NCBI RefSeq assembly: GCF_001676875.1
Contig: NZ_JYKA01000009.1
Span: forward strand, 95,657-159,656
Length of the DNA: 64,000 bases
Direction of reading: 5' to 3'
Source: Chromobacterium subtsugae
GTDB lineage: Bacteria > Pseudomonadota > Gammaproteobacteria > Burkholderiales > Chromobacteriaceae
Under the pieces are notes generated by a model, which was not told the origin of the DNA, made no database searches, and worked only from the letters and a program-made list of their open reading frames with translations. A program made the translations under genes and the position numbers. Below, piece by piece: positions 1 through 7,300 of the stretch (position 1 is its first letter; each line of letters begins with the position of its first letter).

Positions 1-1198
1 ATTTGCCCTGCAGCACCTGGCCAAAGGGCTCTCCCCACTCCTTGATGGAGGGGCCGGCCAATAACGACAGTGTCGTACTGATGGACTCATTCAACGACTT
101 CCACAAATTCAGGGTTTCCTTCTGGATGACACTGAGGCGGTCCTGTAGCAAGGCTTGCTTATCAAGCTTGTCCAGAGAGGCTTGGTAGCCTGCAACCCCA
201 GCGGTTGCTATAGCTTCAGCGGCCTTAGCTCCTTGCCTACCAAATAGAACCTGCAGCACCTCATTTCTCTCCGACCTCTTCACTTCGCCTAACCCACCAA
301 TCTGCTTTGCCAAATTATCAACCCCAAGAAAACCACCTGCCTCATTGAAAAATTTTAATTTAATTCCATAGCTTGCCAATTTTAAATTAGCCCGACGTAT
401 TGCATTACCATTACTGGGCAATAGAGTATCTTTCCGCCCCTCCACCTCTGCCAATAGATTGATGAATTCATCACTACGTCCACCCACATACCCTCCAATA
501 CTATTCCCCAATGCCAAAACGCTCTTCAAATCATTGATGCCATTCACACCCAAACCATCCCTAACATTGTTTGGGAGAGAAAGGATTCGCTCTAATTCAG
601 CAGGTTTCTTATTAAAAGCAAAACTGGCCTGTTGAAGAATGTTAGCTCCACTTGGCAAATCATCCATCAACAAACCATAAACCTCCTTCAAAATGGACAC
701 CAGCTTGGCCGCCTCTTGCGGCGGCTCGCGCAATACCGCGCCAAGCTTGGCGCTAGCCTCCAAACCGCCAGCCACGACTTCCTGATAAACCATACCCTGA
801 TCAATCAAAGCTTTGCCGGCCAGCAGCATGTCCACCTCGCCCCCCGGCAGGGCGCGTCCCAATGCCACAGCCTTGTCGCGAATCAGCGCCAAGCCCTCTC
901 CAACCTTGCCGCTGCGATCCAGCAGCGACAAGATCAAGCTTGCCAGCGCGCTATCCATGCGGGTGAAAGCTGTCGCAGGTTGCTCTGCCAGACCAAGCAT
1001 CCTCCCCCCGAGTGACTGGAACGATCCATGCAAGCCAAGCAGCTTGCCGGAAACCGACTCAATCGCATCGCCGATGTGATTGAACGCCCTCGTAGCCCGC
1101 TGCCCCTGCAATACCGCCGCATTGCCGATATCCAGCAATACACCGCTAGCCAAGTCGCGAGCGGCAACCTGAATTTCAAGTTTTACCGGACTATCCAT
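1..1198 (-). CDS. phage tail tape measure protein, N-terminal part (cut by window edge)
   Basis: The minus-strand frame is open from an ATG at 1198 to the left edge, giving about 399 residues. A good ribosome site (AAGGTAAGAG) lies just before the ATG. The protein is Ala/Leu/Gly-rich with long helical stretches and has the sequence style of TP901-type tape measure proteins, which set tail length and are threaded through the tail tube during assembly. In Mu the tape measure gene (gp42) follows gp41, and here it follows a gp41-like gene after an inserted cargo gene. The 3' part, the remaining baseplate genes and any fibre genes would lie left of the window. The assignment rests on position and composition more than on a diagnostic motif. 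Confidence 0.75.
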   Translation of the reverse strand, partial: MDSPVKLEIQVAARDLASGVLLDIGNAAVLQGQRATRAFNHIGDAIESVSGKLLGLHGSFQSLGGRMLGLAEQPATAFTRMDSALASLILSLLDRSGKVGEGLALIRDKAVALGRALPGGEVDMLLAGKALIDQGMVYQEVVAGGLEASAKLGAVLREPPQEAAKLVSILKEVYGLLMDDLPSGANILQQASFAFNKKPAELERILSLPNNVRDGLGVNGINDLKSVLALGNSIGGYVGGRSDEFINLLAEVEGRKDTLLPSNGNAIRRANLKLASYGIKLKFFNEAGGFLGVDNLAKQIGGLGEVKRSERNEVLQVLFGRQGAKAAEAIATAGVAGYQASLDKLDKQALLQDRLSVIQKETLNLWKSLNESISTTLSLLAGPSIKEWGEPFGQVLQGK

Positions 1199-1377
1199 CT
1201 CTTACCTTCGCATCAGTTGGTTGACAGAATTCACGTAGCCAATCCGAGATCCGGAAGGGCTAACGCTCCTGCCATGATGTCTGTTCGATAGACACAAATC
1301 GAGAAAGAAGACATTCAGTAGATCAGCCATACCACATGCCAAACTGTACTTTAGGCCGGCATATCACAGAAAAAGCC

Positions 1378-1398
1378 ATACATCCGGGTGTGATGTAT
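1378..1398. promoter_or_regulatory. 7-bp inverted repeat upstream of the cargo gene
   Basis: ATACATC (1378-1384) and GATGTAT (1392-1398) are perfect inverted arms separated by 7 bases. They lie in the AT-rich 286-base gap between the tape measure start (1198) and the divergently transcribed cargo gene (1485). The repeat could be an operator for a promoter serving the cargo gene. The binding protein is unknown, and I see no clear -35/-10 pair beside it. Confidence 0.3.
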
Positions 1399-1484
1399 CA
1401 TCCAAAAATGAAAAACTAGCTTCTAGGGCATAACCCTTCATCCTATGCCTAAAAAACCAAAACCATTTTCGCCAGGAGTAAAAC

Positions 1485-1976
1485 GTGTCCATCTTCTCAA
1501 AACTTATTTTCTTTACTTGCTTGACCGCCATATCACCATTCGCTTTGGCATCACCATTCATTTCCGGTGGACTCGGAATGCCTTACCATGAACTGATATC
1601 AAAGTATGGCCCGAAAGAAACATACTGCCCATCATCCAGCCCATACTATAACTACCCATGCTTACAATCTGGATTAATACTACTAACCGATGAAACCAAC
1701 AAGGGAAACACTGAAGAAATAGGCATTTTCTGGCCAACTGAGATCAACACTGACCACGCCAGAATACTAGTCACAAGCTATTTCCCAAAAGACTGGAAAA
1801 TAGTTAGAACATACAAAATAAAATACTCAGGAAGAGTAGTCGACTTATACTACAGCCCATCCCTAGCCAAACGGTTTGGAAAAAACAAATGGAATGGAGA
1901 AAAGCCTGGAACTTTCACTGCAGCTCACTCCCCAGATAAACGCTTCGTTCTCATCTCCATCGGCAACAACCCATGA
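1485..1976 (+). CDS. secreted hypothetical protein, phage cargo (moron-like) gene
   Basis: This encodes a 163-residue protein of unknown function. The start is a GTG with AGGAGT upstream (AGGAGTAAAACGTG). The N-terminus is a clear signal peptide: Ser-Ile-Phe-Ser-Lys, then a hydrophobic core to about residue 20, then an Ala-Leu-Ala-Ser cleavage region. The mature part is rich in Tyr, Asn, Lys and Pro and has two cysteines about 11 residues apart (YCPSSS and YPCLQ), which could form a disulfide in the periplasm. Base use is markedly AT-richer than the neighbouring tail genes. The gene lies opposite to the tail genes, has its own terminator, and splits the assembly genes from the tape measure. 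This is the usual look of a phage moron. I do not recognise the family. Confidence 0.7.
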   Translation: MSIFSKLIFFTCLTAISPFALASPFISGGLGMPYHELISKYGPKETYCPSSSPYYNYPCLQSGLILLTDETNKGNTEEIGIFWPTEINTDHARILVTSYFPKDWKIVRTYKIKYSGRVVDLYYSPSLAKRFGKNKWNGEKPGTFTAAHSPDKRFVLISIGNNP

Positions 1977-1985
1977 CTCAATGCA

Positions 1986-2014
1986 AAAGCCGCCGCAAAT
2001 CGCGGCGGCTTTCA
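1986..2014. terminator. strong stem-loop between convergent cargo gene and tail operon gene
   Basis: AAAGCCGCCGC (1986-1996) pairs with GCGGCGGCTTT (2002-2012) around a 5-base loop, with T-rich tracts on either strand. It follows the cargo gene stop by 10 bases and is 19 bases beyond the end of the gp41'-like gene, so it could act in both directions. Confidence 0.75.
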
Positions 2015-2032
2015 TTGCCCCATAAAACTGCC

Positions 2033-2188
2033 TTAACCGTACGCTTCTTGTTCGGTCCGAATTTGCTCAGTCGCCCGTTCGCACCATGCCAGGAAATCCG
2101 CCACCTCCAGGCCATCTATTTCCGACGGCTGGAAATGAAACCACTTGGCAAGCAATGCCGCTCCGGCCCATAACTCAGCCGTTGTCAC
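2033..2188 (-). CDS. GpE/E'-like small tail assembly protein, overlapping gp41-like gene
   Basis: A 51-residue reading begins at a GTG at 2188, inside the 3' end of the gp41-like gene, in another frame. It contains WFHFQPSEIDGLEVADFLAW, which matches the style of the P2 GpE' family (Trp, Pro, Ser-Glu-Ile-Asp, Leu, Leu-x-Trp). Such proteins are made with the preceding chaperone gene either by independent starting or by programmed frameshifting, giving a G/GT-type tail assembly chaperone pair. The reading frame stays open upstream to about 2317, so a fusion product is possible. Its frame is -2/+1 relative to the upstream gene. Confidence 0.65.
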   Translation of the reverse strand: MTTAELWAGAALLAKWFHFQPSEIDGLEVADFLAWCERATEQIRTEQEAYG

Positions 2189-2471
2189 CCAGCATCCGGC
2201 GAAAAGACTCCTGCACCTTGCGCCAATCGCCAAGATCCAGGTTCTCGATGTCCTCCGCGGCCAAACCGGACAATAAAGCCGCCAAACCGATTTCCTGCTC
2301 TTCCTGGCGTTCGCCAAAACGCGCCGCCAGTTTGACGTCCTTCACTTTTGGACGACGCAGCGTCAGTTGCGAGACGCGGGAGCCGTTGCCAAGCATCAGG
2401 GGCGCCAGCAGTTCTACCGTGATGCTCTCGATCAGGCTGCCAGCTGGTTGCGGCTGAATGGTTTCGCTCAT
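2175..2471 (-). CDS. phage tail assembly chaperone (Mu gp41 / P2 gpE family)
   Basis: This is a 98-residue protein starting MSETIQPQ. It lies 3 bases after the tail tube gene and before the tape measure, the standard place for the tail assembly chaperone of contractile phages. The family (E/41/14, Phage_TAC) coats the tape measure while the tail tube polymerises. It contains the typical LxxPLMLG…SxLTLRRPKVKDVK core and an acidic C-terminal half. The end of the gene overlaps a second small reading frame (2033-2188). Confidence 0.8.
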   Translation of the reverse strand: MSETIQPQPAGSLIESITVELLAPLMLGNGSRVSQLTLRRPKVKDVKLAARFGERQEEQEIGLAALLSGLAAEDIENLDLGDWRKVQESFRRMLGDNG

Positions 2472-2474
2472 GGG

Positions 2475-2993
2475 TCAGGCTCCGATATGGCTGCGGTAAT
2501 TGGCCAGCATGTCCTCTCCGCCGACGCGGAAGATATTCGACATCACATCCAGTTCCACCACATCCTGGCCAGCCAGGGTCTGCTTGATATAGGTGGCGGT
2601 GAATTTGCTGGGGAAGTCGACTTGCTCGTGCTGCTTGAACGAGCCTAACGGAAACTCCTGGAACGACACCGTCAGCAAAGTCACCAGCTCGCGCTCCTGG
2701 CTCAAACCCTGGGCATTCCAGCTTTCCACGTTGGAGCGGCACATCAGTTGCAACGCGCGCAAAGGGTTGGCCACTGCGCGGAAGGCATCCAGGTAGAACG
2801 AGCTCCACTTGATGTCGCCCTCCAGCGCCTCGAACCCCGCCGGCAACTTGAGCTTGCCGAACATGCCCAGCGCCTTGTGGTCCTTCATCACCGCCTTGAG
2901 CACCGGCAGCTTGATCTCTTCGGCGCAACCCAGCAGGTTGTTGCCGCCCAGGTAGATATTGGCATTGACGATATTGTTGACTTGCACGGCCAT
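2475..2993 (-). CDS. phage major tail tube protein (P2 FII / Mu M type)
   Basis: This 172-residue protein begins MAVQVNNIVNANIYLGGNNLLG and contains the LPVLKAVMKDHKALGMFGK segment typical of P2 FII-type tube proteins (Phage_tube). It would polymerise as hexameric rings inside the sheath to form the inner tube of a contractile tail. The length matches the usual 170 or so residues. It is two bases downstream of the sheath gene, as in P2 and Mu. No damage is visible. Confidence 0.92.
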   Translation of the reverse strand: MAVQVNNIVNANIYLGGNNLLGCAEEIKLPVLKAVMKDHKALGMFGKLKLPAGFEALEGDIKWSSFYLDAFRAVANPLRALQLMCRSNVESWNAQGLSQERELVTLLTVSFQEFPLGSFKQHEQVDFPSKFTATYIKQTLAGQDVVELDVMSNIFRVGGEDMLANYRSHIGA

Positions 2994-2995
2994 GG

Positions 2996-4423
2996 TTATC
3001 GCTCCCCTTTCAGATTCAGCAGGTACTCGTCGGAAATCTCGGCCTCAAGGCTCAGTCTTTCCATGGGCGGCGGCGGAGTGAATTTGTACTGCAGCAGCAG
3101 ATGGCCGGCAGCCAGCTCTTCCTTGACGTTGCGCGCGGGATCGAACCAGCAATGTCCGCCGAGAATGGCGCCGTCGCCGATCAGTTTGCGGAAAAAAGCG
3201 TTGATGCTGCCAACCAGGCTGTCGATCAACGGCTGGTCCAGCGGGCGATCCATGTATTGCTTGCTGAAATAGCGCAGACTCTCGTTGATGATGTCGGCGG
3301 TACGGCGCACCGGAATGAAATTCCTGATATGCGACAACACCGGCCAGGCGGCGGAGCGATTGCCCCAAACCTCCCAGCCGCTGCCGAAGGCATTGAACAC
3401 CGTGACGATGCCGGCTTCGTTGAGCAGGTTCACTTCGGCATTGGCATCATCCAGCAATGCCGTCAGCGGCCTTTCGATGCCGATCACGCCCTGGATTCCG
3501 GTGTTGGATGGCGACCACCAATAGCCTTTGTCCAGGTCCTTGCGCGCGATCACGCCGGCCAAGCGCTGGCTGAACGGCTCCAGCCGCGGCGCGTTGGTTT
3601 GGTCATCCCACACCTTCAGATGCGGGTAGCACAGGATGGCGCGCTCGCTGCCGACGTTGAAGTTGATCGCGCCACCCGGCCCCCGCCCTTGCAGCGCCTG
3701 CTGCACCGAAACGCCGATAGGCGCGTCGATCAGCGCGAAAGCGCCAGTCTGCTCGGCCACGGCCACCATTTCCGCCGCCACAGAAGCCTGGGTGCAATAG
3801 GCCGGCGCGATCACCAGCTTGGCCAGGAAGCCGAACGCGCTGAATGCGTCCTTGGCAGCCTTCAAGCCCGTGCGGCGGCCGGCGGCATCCACGCCGCCGA
3901 TGATGTCGGCCGCGGTCACCTTGGCGGGATCGGCATAGCTGTAATTCGCCCGCACGGTGGCCAGGCTGGCGATCGCGCCGGCTTTCAAACGCGACAGCTC
4001 CCCGCTATCGGCATCCAGTTGGTAGTCGACTCCGGCTACGTAGTTCCTGCCGCCATCCAGGCTTTTCAATTCCAGGCCCATCACCGCGGGATGACGCAAG
4101 CGCGCGCGGCCCGAGCTATCGAAGCTGACGTTCTCGTTTTCCACCGCGCTCTTGTGGAGAGAGGAGTCCAGCACGTTCAACACCAGAACCGTGCCTGCGC
4201 CTTGATCGTAAATGGCAGCCAGCGCCTGCGGGATGGTGAAGCCGGCATGGCCACGTCCAAACGCCGCGGCATCTCGCTCCGACAGGCACAAAGTCAACTC
4301 GCCCGGCTTGCCCTTGGGAGCCGTGCCCACCAGCAAGATGGTGGCGGATTTCACCACCCGTACCGGCCGCGCGCCCTTTTCCACTTCGATGGTTTCCACT
4401 CCGTGCAGAAAATTAGCCGGCAT
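2996..4423 (-). CDS. phage tail sheath protein
   Basis: This is a 475-residue contractile sheath protein (P2 FI / Mu L family). The N-terminus (FLHGVETIEVEKGARPVR) is the standard sheath opening. The C-terminal third (GFWVWGNRS-like region, here SGWEVWGNRSAAWPV, then RRTADIINESLRYF) is the conserved polymerisation domain. Subunits assemble around the tube and shorten to drive the tube through an envelope. The ATG at 4423 overlaps the end of the upstream small gene by 11 bases, suggesting coupled translation. The gene is intact and full length, so the tail is likely functional. Confidence 0.95.
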   Translation of the reverse strand: MPANFLHGVETIEVEKGARPVRVVKSATILLVGTAPKGKPGELTLCLSERDAAAFGRGHAGFTIPQALAAIYDQGAGTVLVLNVLDSSLHKSAVENENVSFDSSGRARLRHPAVMGLELKSLDGGRNYVAGVDYQLDADSGELSRLKAGAIASLATVRANYSYADPAKVTAADIIGGVDAAGRRTGLKAAKDAFSAFGFLAKLVIAPAYCTQASVAAEMVAVAEQTGAFALIDAPIGVSVQQALQGRGPGGAINFNVGSERAILCYPHLKVWDDQTNAPRLEPFSQRLAGVIARKDLDKGYWWSPSNTGIQGVIGIERPLTALLDDANAEVNLLNEAGIVTVFNAFGSGWEVWGNRSAAWPVLSHIRNFIPVRRTADIINESLRYFSKQYMDRPLDQPLIDSLVGSINAFFRKLIGDGAILGGHCWFDPARNVKEELAAGHLLLQYKFTPPPPMERLSLEAEISDEYLLNLKGER

Positions 4424-4598
4424 GAGTCTCTCCTTGGTTGAGCTGGCGGTCTGCTGGCTGCAAATAGCGCTGAGCCAACAGCGCGCGGGTATATTCGCCG
4501 TCCTCGGGCAAATCAGCCTCTTGCCCGCAAAACAGCATCACTTCGCGGCCATCGGCCAGCGTAACGCCGGACGGCGGGCCATCGTAGCGGTAGATCAT
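4413..4598 (-). CDS. small phage tail protein, DUF2635-like (Mu gp38 position)
   Basis: This 61-residue protein starts MIYRYDGPPSGVTLADGREV. The ATG at 4598 overlaps the stop of the upstream gp37-like gene (ATGA), and the 3' end overlaps the sheath start. Size, position between gp37 and the sheath gene, and the pattern of a basic/Tyr N-terminus followed by a short acidic stretch fit the DUF2635 family represented by Mu gp38. Its role in tail building is not established. Confidence 0.7.
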   Translation of the reverse strand: MIYRYDGPPSGVTLADGREVMLFCGQEADLPEDGEYTRALLAQRYLQPADRQLNQGETHAG

Positions 4599-5038
4599 CA
4601 AGCACCCTCCTCGTGGTTGACTACGGTGAGCGACGGCGCGGCCTCCCCATCCAGCTGCGCCACCGCCAATACACGGCAAGCCAGATGCACCTTGCAGCGC
4701 CAGCCATCCTGGCCCTGCTGAATCCGGCTATCCCGTACACGCCGACAAGGCTCTGCGCCTACCGGCCGAAACCCAAGCAAGCAGCGATATACCGCCGCCA
4801 GTTGTGCATACAGTCCCTTGTCTGTGCGCAATTCGCTTGCGCTCAACTGCAGTTCAAAGCGCAAAGTGCGCCATTGCGCTGTCCCCTGCCTCCGCCCCAA
4901 GCGGGAACCGCGGTATGCCAGCCATGCCGCCGTTTCTCGCCGTGTCGGCGGACCCGGCAACACTGGCATGTCCAAGAGCTGCAAAGCCGCTCCCAGCCGC
5001 TGGATGCAGGCGTCTTCTATCGCAGTGACCATGTCCAT
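4598..5038 (-). CDS. Mu gp37-like tail protein (DUF1834)
   Basis: This 146-residue protein starts MDMVTAIEDACIQRLGAAL, the typical opening of Gp37/DUF1834 proteins, and shows a later LYAQLAAVYRCLLGF segment. In Mu this gene sits two genes upstream of the sheath, and members are thought to act in tail completion. It is the first clearly structural gene of the cluster. In Mu it would be preceded by gp36 and the head genes, but here it is preceded by small regulatory or lysis-like genes. Confidence 0.75.
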   Translation of the reverse strand: MDMVTAIEDACIQRLGAALQLLDMPVLPGPPTRRETAAWLAYRGSRLGRRQGTAQWRTLRFELQLSASELRTDKGLYAQLAAVYRCLLGFRPVGAEPCRRVRDSRIQQGQDGWRCKVHLACRVLAVAQLDGEAAPSLTVVNHEEGA

Positions 5039-5065
5039 AGTGAATCCCGAGTAAAAATGAAAACC

Positions 5066-5287
5066 CTACCAAGCTCGCTTGAGCATCTCCGCCGCGATAG
5101 CAGTCAACACCGCGACCACGCAGCCGCTGATGGCGCCGACGCGCGCTGCTTGTTGCTCCACTTGGCGCAGCCGAGCGTCCAAGCCATCCAGCCGCTCGCT
5201 CTGTCCCACTTGGCTGGCCGCTATCATGTCCAGCTTGCCCTCGATCCGGCCAAGCGCGCGGGTCAACTCCCCACCGCTTTCCAGCAT
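5066..5287 (-). CDS. small protein with coiled coil and C-terminal membrane segment
   Basis: The ATG at 5287 overlaps the upstream stop (TGATG), giving 73 residues and implying coupled translation. TTG and GTG codons a few codons further up are alternative starts. The N-terminal two thirds form a heptad-rich helix (LGRIEGKLDMIAASQVGQSE, then LDARLRQVEQQ). The end (ISGCVVAVLTAIAAEMLKRAW) is one membrane helix with a positive tail. Such small proteins are common in the lysis or DNA-packaging neighbourhood of Mu-like phages. It could be a lysis accessory protein, but no family is recognised. Confidence 0.55.
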   Translation of the reverse strand: MLESGGELTRALGRIEGKLDMIAASQVGQSERLDGLDARLRQVEQQAARVGAISGCVVAVLTAIAAEMLKRAW

Positions 5288-5502
5288 CAGCACCAACCTT
5301 TTTCATGGCTTTTCTGGCAAATCAGGCAACGCCGGCAGCCGGGAACTGCGCGGCGGCGCGATGCAGGAATATCATCGCCGCACTCCTGGCAATGGCTATA
5401 ACTGGCCGCGCCGGCCAGGTTCATGCGCACCGCCTGCCGCGCCAAAGCCTCCTCCCGCTGGCGCTGTTCCAATGCCTGGGCTTGATCGAATAGATCAGTC
5501 AT
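5287..5502 (-). CDS. TraR/DksA-type zinc finger protein
   Basis: This 71-residue protein starts MTDLFDQAQALEQRQREEAL. It ends with a C4 zinc finger, CQECGDDIP, about 17 residues between cysteine pairs, then CRRCLICQ. This is the compact TraR/DksA family architecture in which the N-terminal helix enters the RNA polymerase secondary channel. Copies in phages and plasmids usually modulate host transcription. The ATG at 5502 overlaps the end of the upstream gene by 8 bases. Mu-like prophages often carry such a gene between the regulators and structural genes. Confidence 0.85.
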   Translation of the reverse strand: MTDLFDQAQALEQRQREEALARQAVRMNLAGAASYSHCQECGDDIPASRRRAVPGCRRCLICQKSHEKGWC

Positions 5503-5755
5503 GGCGGTGCCTCCCGCCATCGTCCTCTGCGGAAAGGCCTCCGGCTCGGCTCCGGCGGGAGTCAATCAGCCTCAAGGCCGCGGAATACCCGCCCACCAAG
5601 CCCAGATAGAGCAGCCACTGCTCAGGGCCGAGCATGTCGCGCCCGCCCTGGTACAAAAACATGGCGGTGGCGGTCGCGCATGCCACATTGGCCCACAGCT
5701 TGGCATGCGACAGACGTCGGCTGCGGGGGTGGCAGATCAGATCGGAAATTCGCAT
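5495..5755 (-). CDS. small two-helix membrane protein (holin-like / DUF2644-like)
   Basis: The start at 5755 is chosen because AAGGAGA lies 8 bases upstream. The product is 86 residues: a basic N-terminus (MRISDLICHPRSRRLSHAKL), a first hydrophobic stretch around residues 22-38, a second around 47-63, and a charged His/Arg/Asp-rich tail. Topology and place resemble phage holins and the DUF2644 proteins of Neisseriales Mu-like prophages, but there is no decisive motif. It is the first gene after Mor and may be the first gene of the Mor-driven transcript. Confidence 0.55.
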   Translation of the reverse strand: MRISDLICHPRSRRLSHAKLWANVACATATAMFLYQGGRDMLGPEQWLLYLGLVGGYSAALRLIDSRRSRAGGLSAEDDGGRHRHD

Positions 5756-6027
5756 TACGATTCTCCTTCGGGTCATTCGAGACAAACCGCAAGCAGGAAA
5801 CAGGCATCGCGCATCGATGCGGCCGGACGGATAACAAATCGCCAGCCAGGCGTGCAAATTCATTGCATGCCCCGGCGGAGCATCGTTCACGCGCTGCCTG
5901 TCATTCAGAAAAGATTGCCGCGAGTTTGGCGCTGCGGTTTGCGGCCGATTCGGAAACAGCGGCACTCTGCATGCTGGAATGCCCTGATTGTGCCCAACGC
6001 AAGAAGAGCGCTGGAGCGGGAAGGTCT
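5756..6027 (-). promoter_or_regulatory. gap downstream of mor, candidate Mor-dependent promoter region
   Basis: This 272-base interval between mor and the next gene on the same strand holds no convincing gene. In Mu, Mor activates a promoter placed after mor. By analogy this interval could drive the tail cluster. It contains an imperfect dyad (GGCATTC…GAGTGCC on the minus strand), but I could not confirm a promoter by eye. Confidence 0.3.
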
Positions 6028-6462
6028 TCAGTGGCGGCGGGGATCGGTAGCCGCCGGGTCACTGCAATCGGTGCGCTTCAAAATGTCCCAAATGCGGCGG
6101 TCTGTCAGCCGATGCTGCTGGGCCAGCTGGCTGACCGCGGCATTGCTGCCCAACTCGCGGCTGAGCCGATCAAAAGCCTCGCAAATGGCGTAATCACGCA
6201 ATCGACGCAAGGCGCTAGCGCAGCGCGGAATGTAAAGCAGGTCTCCACCGTAATGCTGGCAAAGCCGATCTGCCGCCTCCACTCCCACCACTTCTGCCAG
6301 AGCCAGGTAACGAGCCTCCCCCAGCCTGCTGCGCTTCTTGCTGACGGGAAAGGTGGTACCTCCCAAGTTCTCCACCAGTTTCAACGTATTAGGCAGTCCT
6401 ATCATGCCGGCAATCAGGCGTACGGTTTCCGGCAACAAGTTTGGCAACTGTTCCAGCTTCAT
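6028..6462 (-). CDS. Mor-family transcription activator
   Basis: This 144-residue protein starts MKLEQLPNLLPETV. It carries the Mor/C family dimerisation half with GGTTFPVSK and YGGDLLYIPR (about residues 71-80) and a C-terminal helix-turn-helix (about 105-130, LAQQHRLTDRRIWDIL). Mor is the middle-operon regulator of Mu, binding promoters that lack a good -35 and recruiting RNA polymerase. It lies 37 bases after a small unknown gene and before the holin-like, TraR and tail genes, so it is the probable activator of the cluster. The start was chosen from the conserved N-terminus; the open frame extends further up. Confidence 0.85.
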   Translation of the reverse strand: MKLEQLPNLLPETVRLIAGMIGLPNTLKLVENLGGTTFPVSKKRSRLGEARYLALAEVVGVEAADRLCQHYGGDLLYIPRCASALRRLRDYAICEAFDRLSRELGSNAAVSQLAQQHRLTDRRIWDILKRTDCSDPAATDPRRH

Positions 6463-6499
6463 CGTCTTGTTCTCCTGGTATGTGCGAAAGTGCGGCAGC

Positions 6500-6781
6500 T
6501 TAATATTCGGTCCAGACCACCAGACAGCCGTTGATTCTGAATCGGCCAGCCTTCGGGCTGCTATAGAAGTCGTCATGGGCAGCATCGCCTTGGCCCGCCA
6601 TCCGCCGGCAATCTGGATGCGGCTCTATGCGTATCGTCGGTTGCCGCGGCTCAAGCAACTCCACCCACATCACGGTGAAACCGAGCCGGGTCAATCTCTC
6701 CACCGCGGCAGCCACTCTGTGGGCCGAGGCGACGATGGCCGCATTGCGTAGCGGCCGCAATGGACTGTTCGCGTCTATCAT
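6500..6781 (-). CDS. hypothetical phage protein upstream of mor
   Basis: This 93-residue protein starts MIDANSPLRPLRNAAIVASA, with GGGGGAG upstream of the ATG at 6781. It has a helical N-terminal half (VAAAVERLTRLGFTVMWVEL) and a Pro/Arg/His-rich end (RPTIRIEPHPDCRRM, then a WTEY end). It is the first gene of the minus-strand cluster and diverges from the repressor gene across an operator-rich region. It is likely an early or regulatory phage gene; no family is recognised. Confidence 0.55.
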   Translation of the reverse strand: MIDANSPLRPLRNAAIVASAHRVAAAVERLTRLGFTVMWVELLEPRQPTIRIEPHPDCRRMAGQGDAAHDDFYSSPKAGRFRINGCLVVWTEY

Positions 6782-6943
6782 TTTTTTCTCCCCCAAATCA
6801 TCCACAAGGTTCATGGCGCGCTGGCGTTCCACTCCCGCGCAGCCAGCGGAGTCAAACCGTTCAGCCACCGGCAACCGGATGGTTTGCCACCCCAAAGATC
6901 GGAGCCGCGGCAACCAAGATATCCATCACGCCACAATGTCTCC

Positions 6944-7300
6944 AAAGTGGAAAACTTTCCTCCTTCCCAGAACTGTTTTTGAGAAAACAAACATGGCACT
7001 TTCCACTTTATCCGCTTAGAATTCCATGCAGGGGTTCGTCTGACTACCCTGAGAAAAGATTTCAGACACAGCCCAGGCTTACCTGACAAAGCAGGCCATG
7101 GTTTAGTGAAAGTCTTTTCATGGCACTGATGGCAAAAGCATAAGCGCCAACAAAGTGCAAAGTCAACTCGGGAAAACTTTTCACTTATGCCATGTGACGC
7201 CCACGCAACAGCCTGAAATTTCGGAAAAATACTGAAGTCCATCAGAAAAGTGGAAGGTTTCAATAAATCTCCACTGATTCAAGAAGGAAGCGAAAAGTGG
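6944..7300. promoter_or_regulatory. array of repeated GAAAAGTGG-type operator sites between divergent phage genes
   Basis: A core close to AAAGTGGAAA, or its complement, recurs at 6944-6960, 6997-7009, 7105-7120, 7171-7186, 7245-7257 and 7292-7300. Several copies are palindromic (AAAGT…ACTTT at 6944-6958, GAAAACTTTTC near 7172). The last copy overlaps the GTG start of the repressor gene at 7297. The region is AT-richer than its flanks and separates the repressor from the Mor-side operon, like the operator region of Mu. The repressor at 7297 is the most likely binder. Confidence 0.65.

Noticed and set aside
3101..4441. Long plus-strand open frame opposite the tail sheath gene
   Set aside because: The minus strand carries a complete sheath protein; the plus frame has no motif or ribosome site.
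6811..7263. Minus-strand open frame upstream of the first Mor-side gene
   Set aside because: It covers the operator array and has a low-quality composition (many Trp, Cys and Phe) with no matching ribosome site; it is the regulatory region, not a gene.
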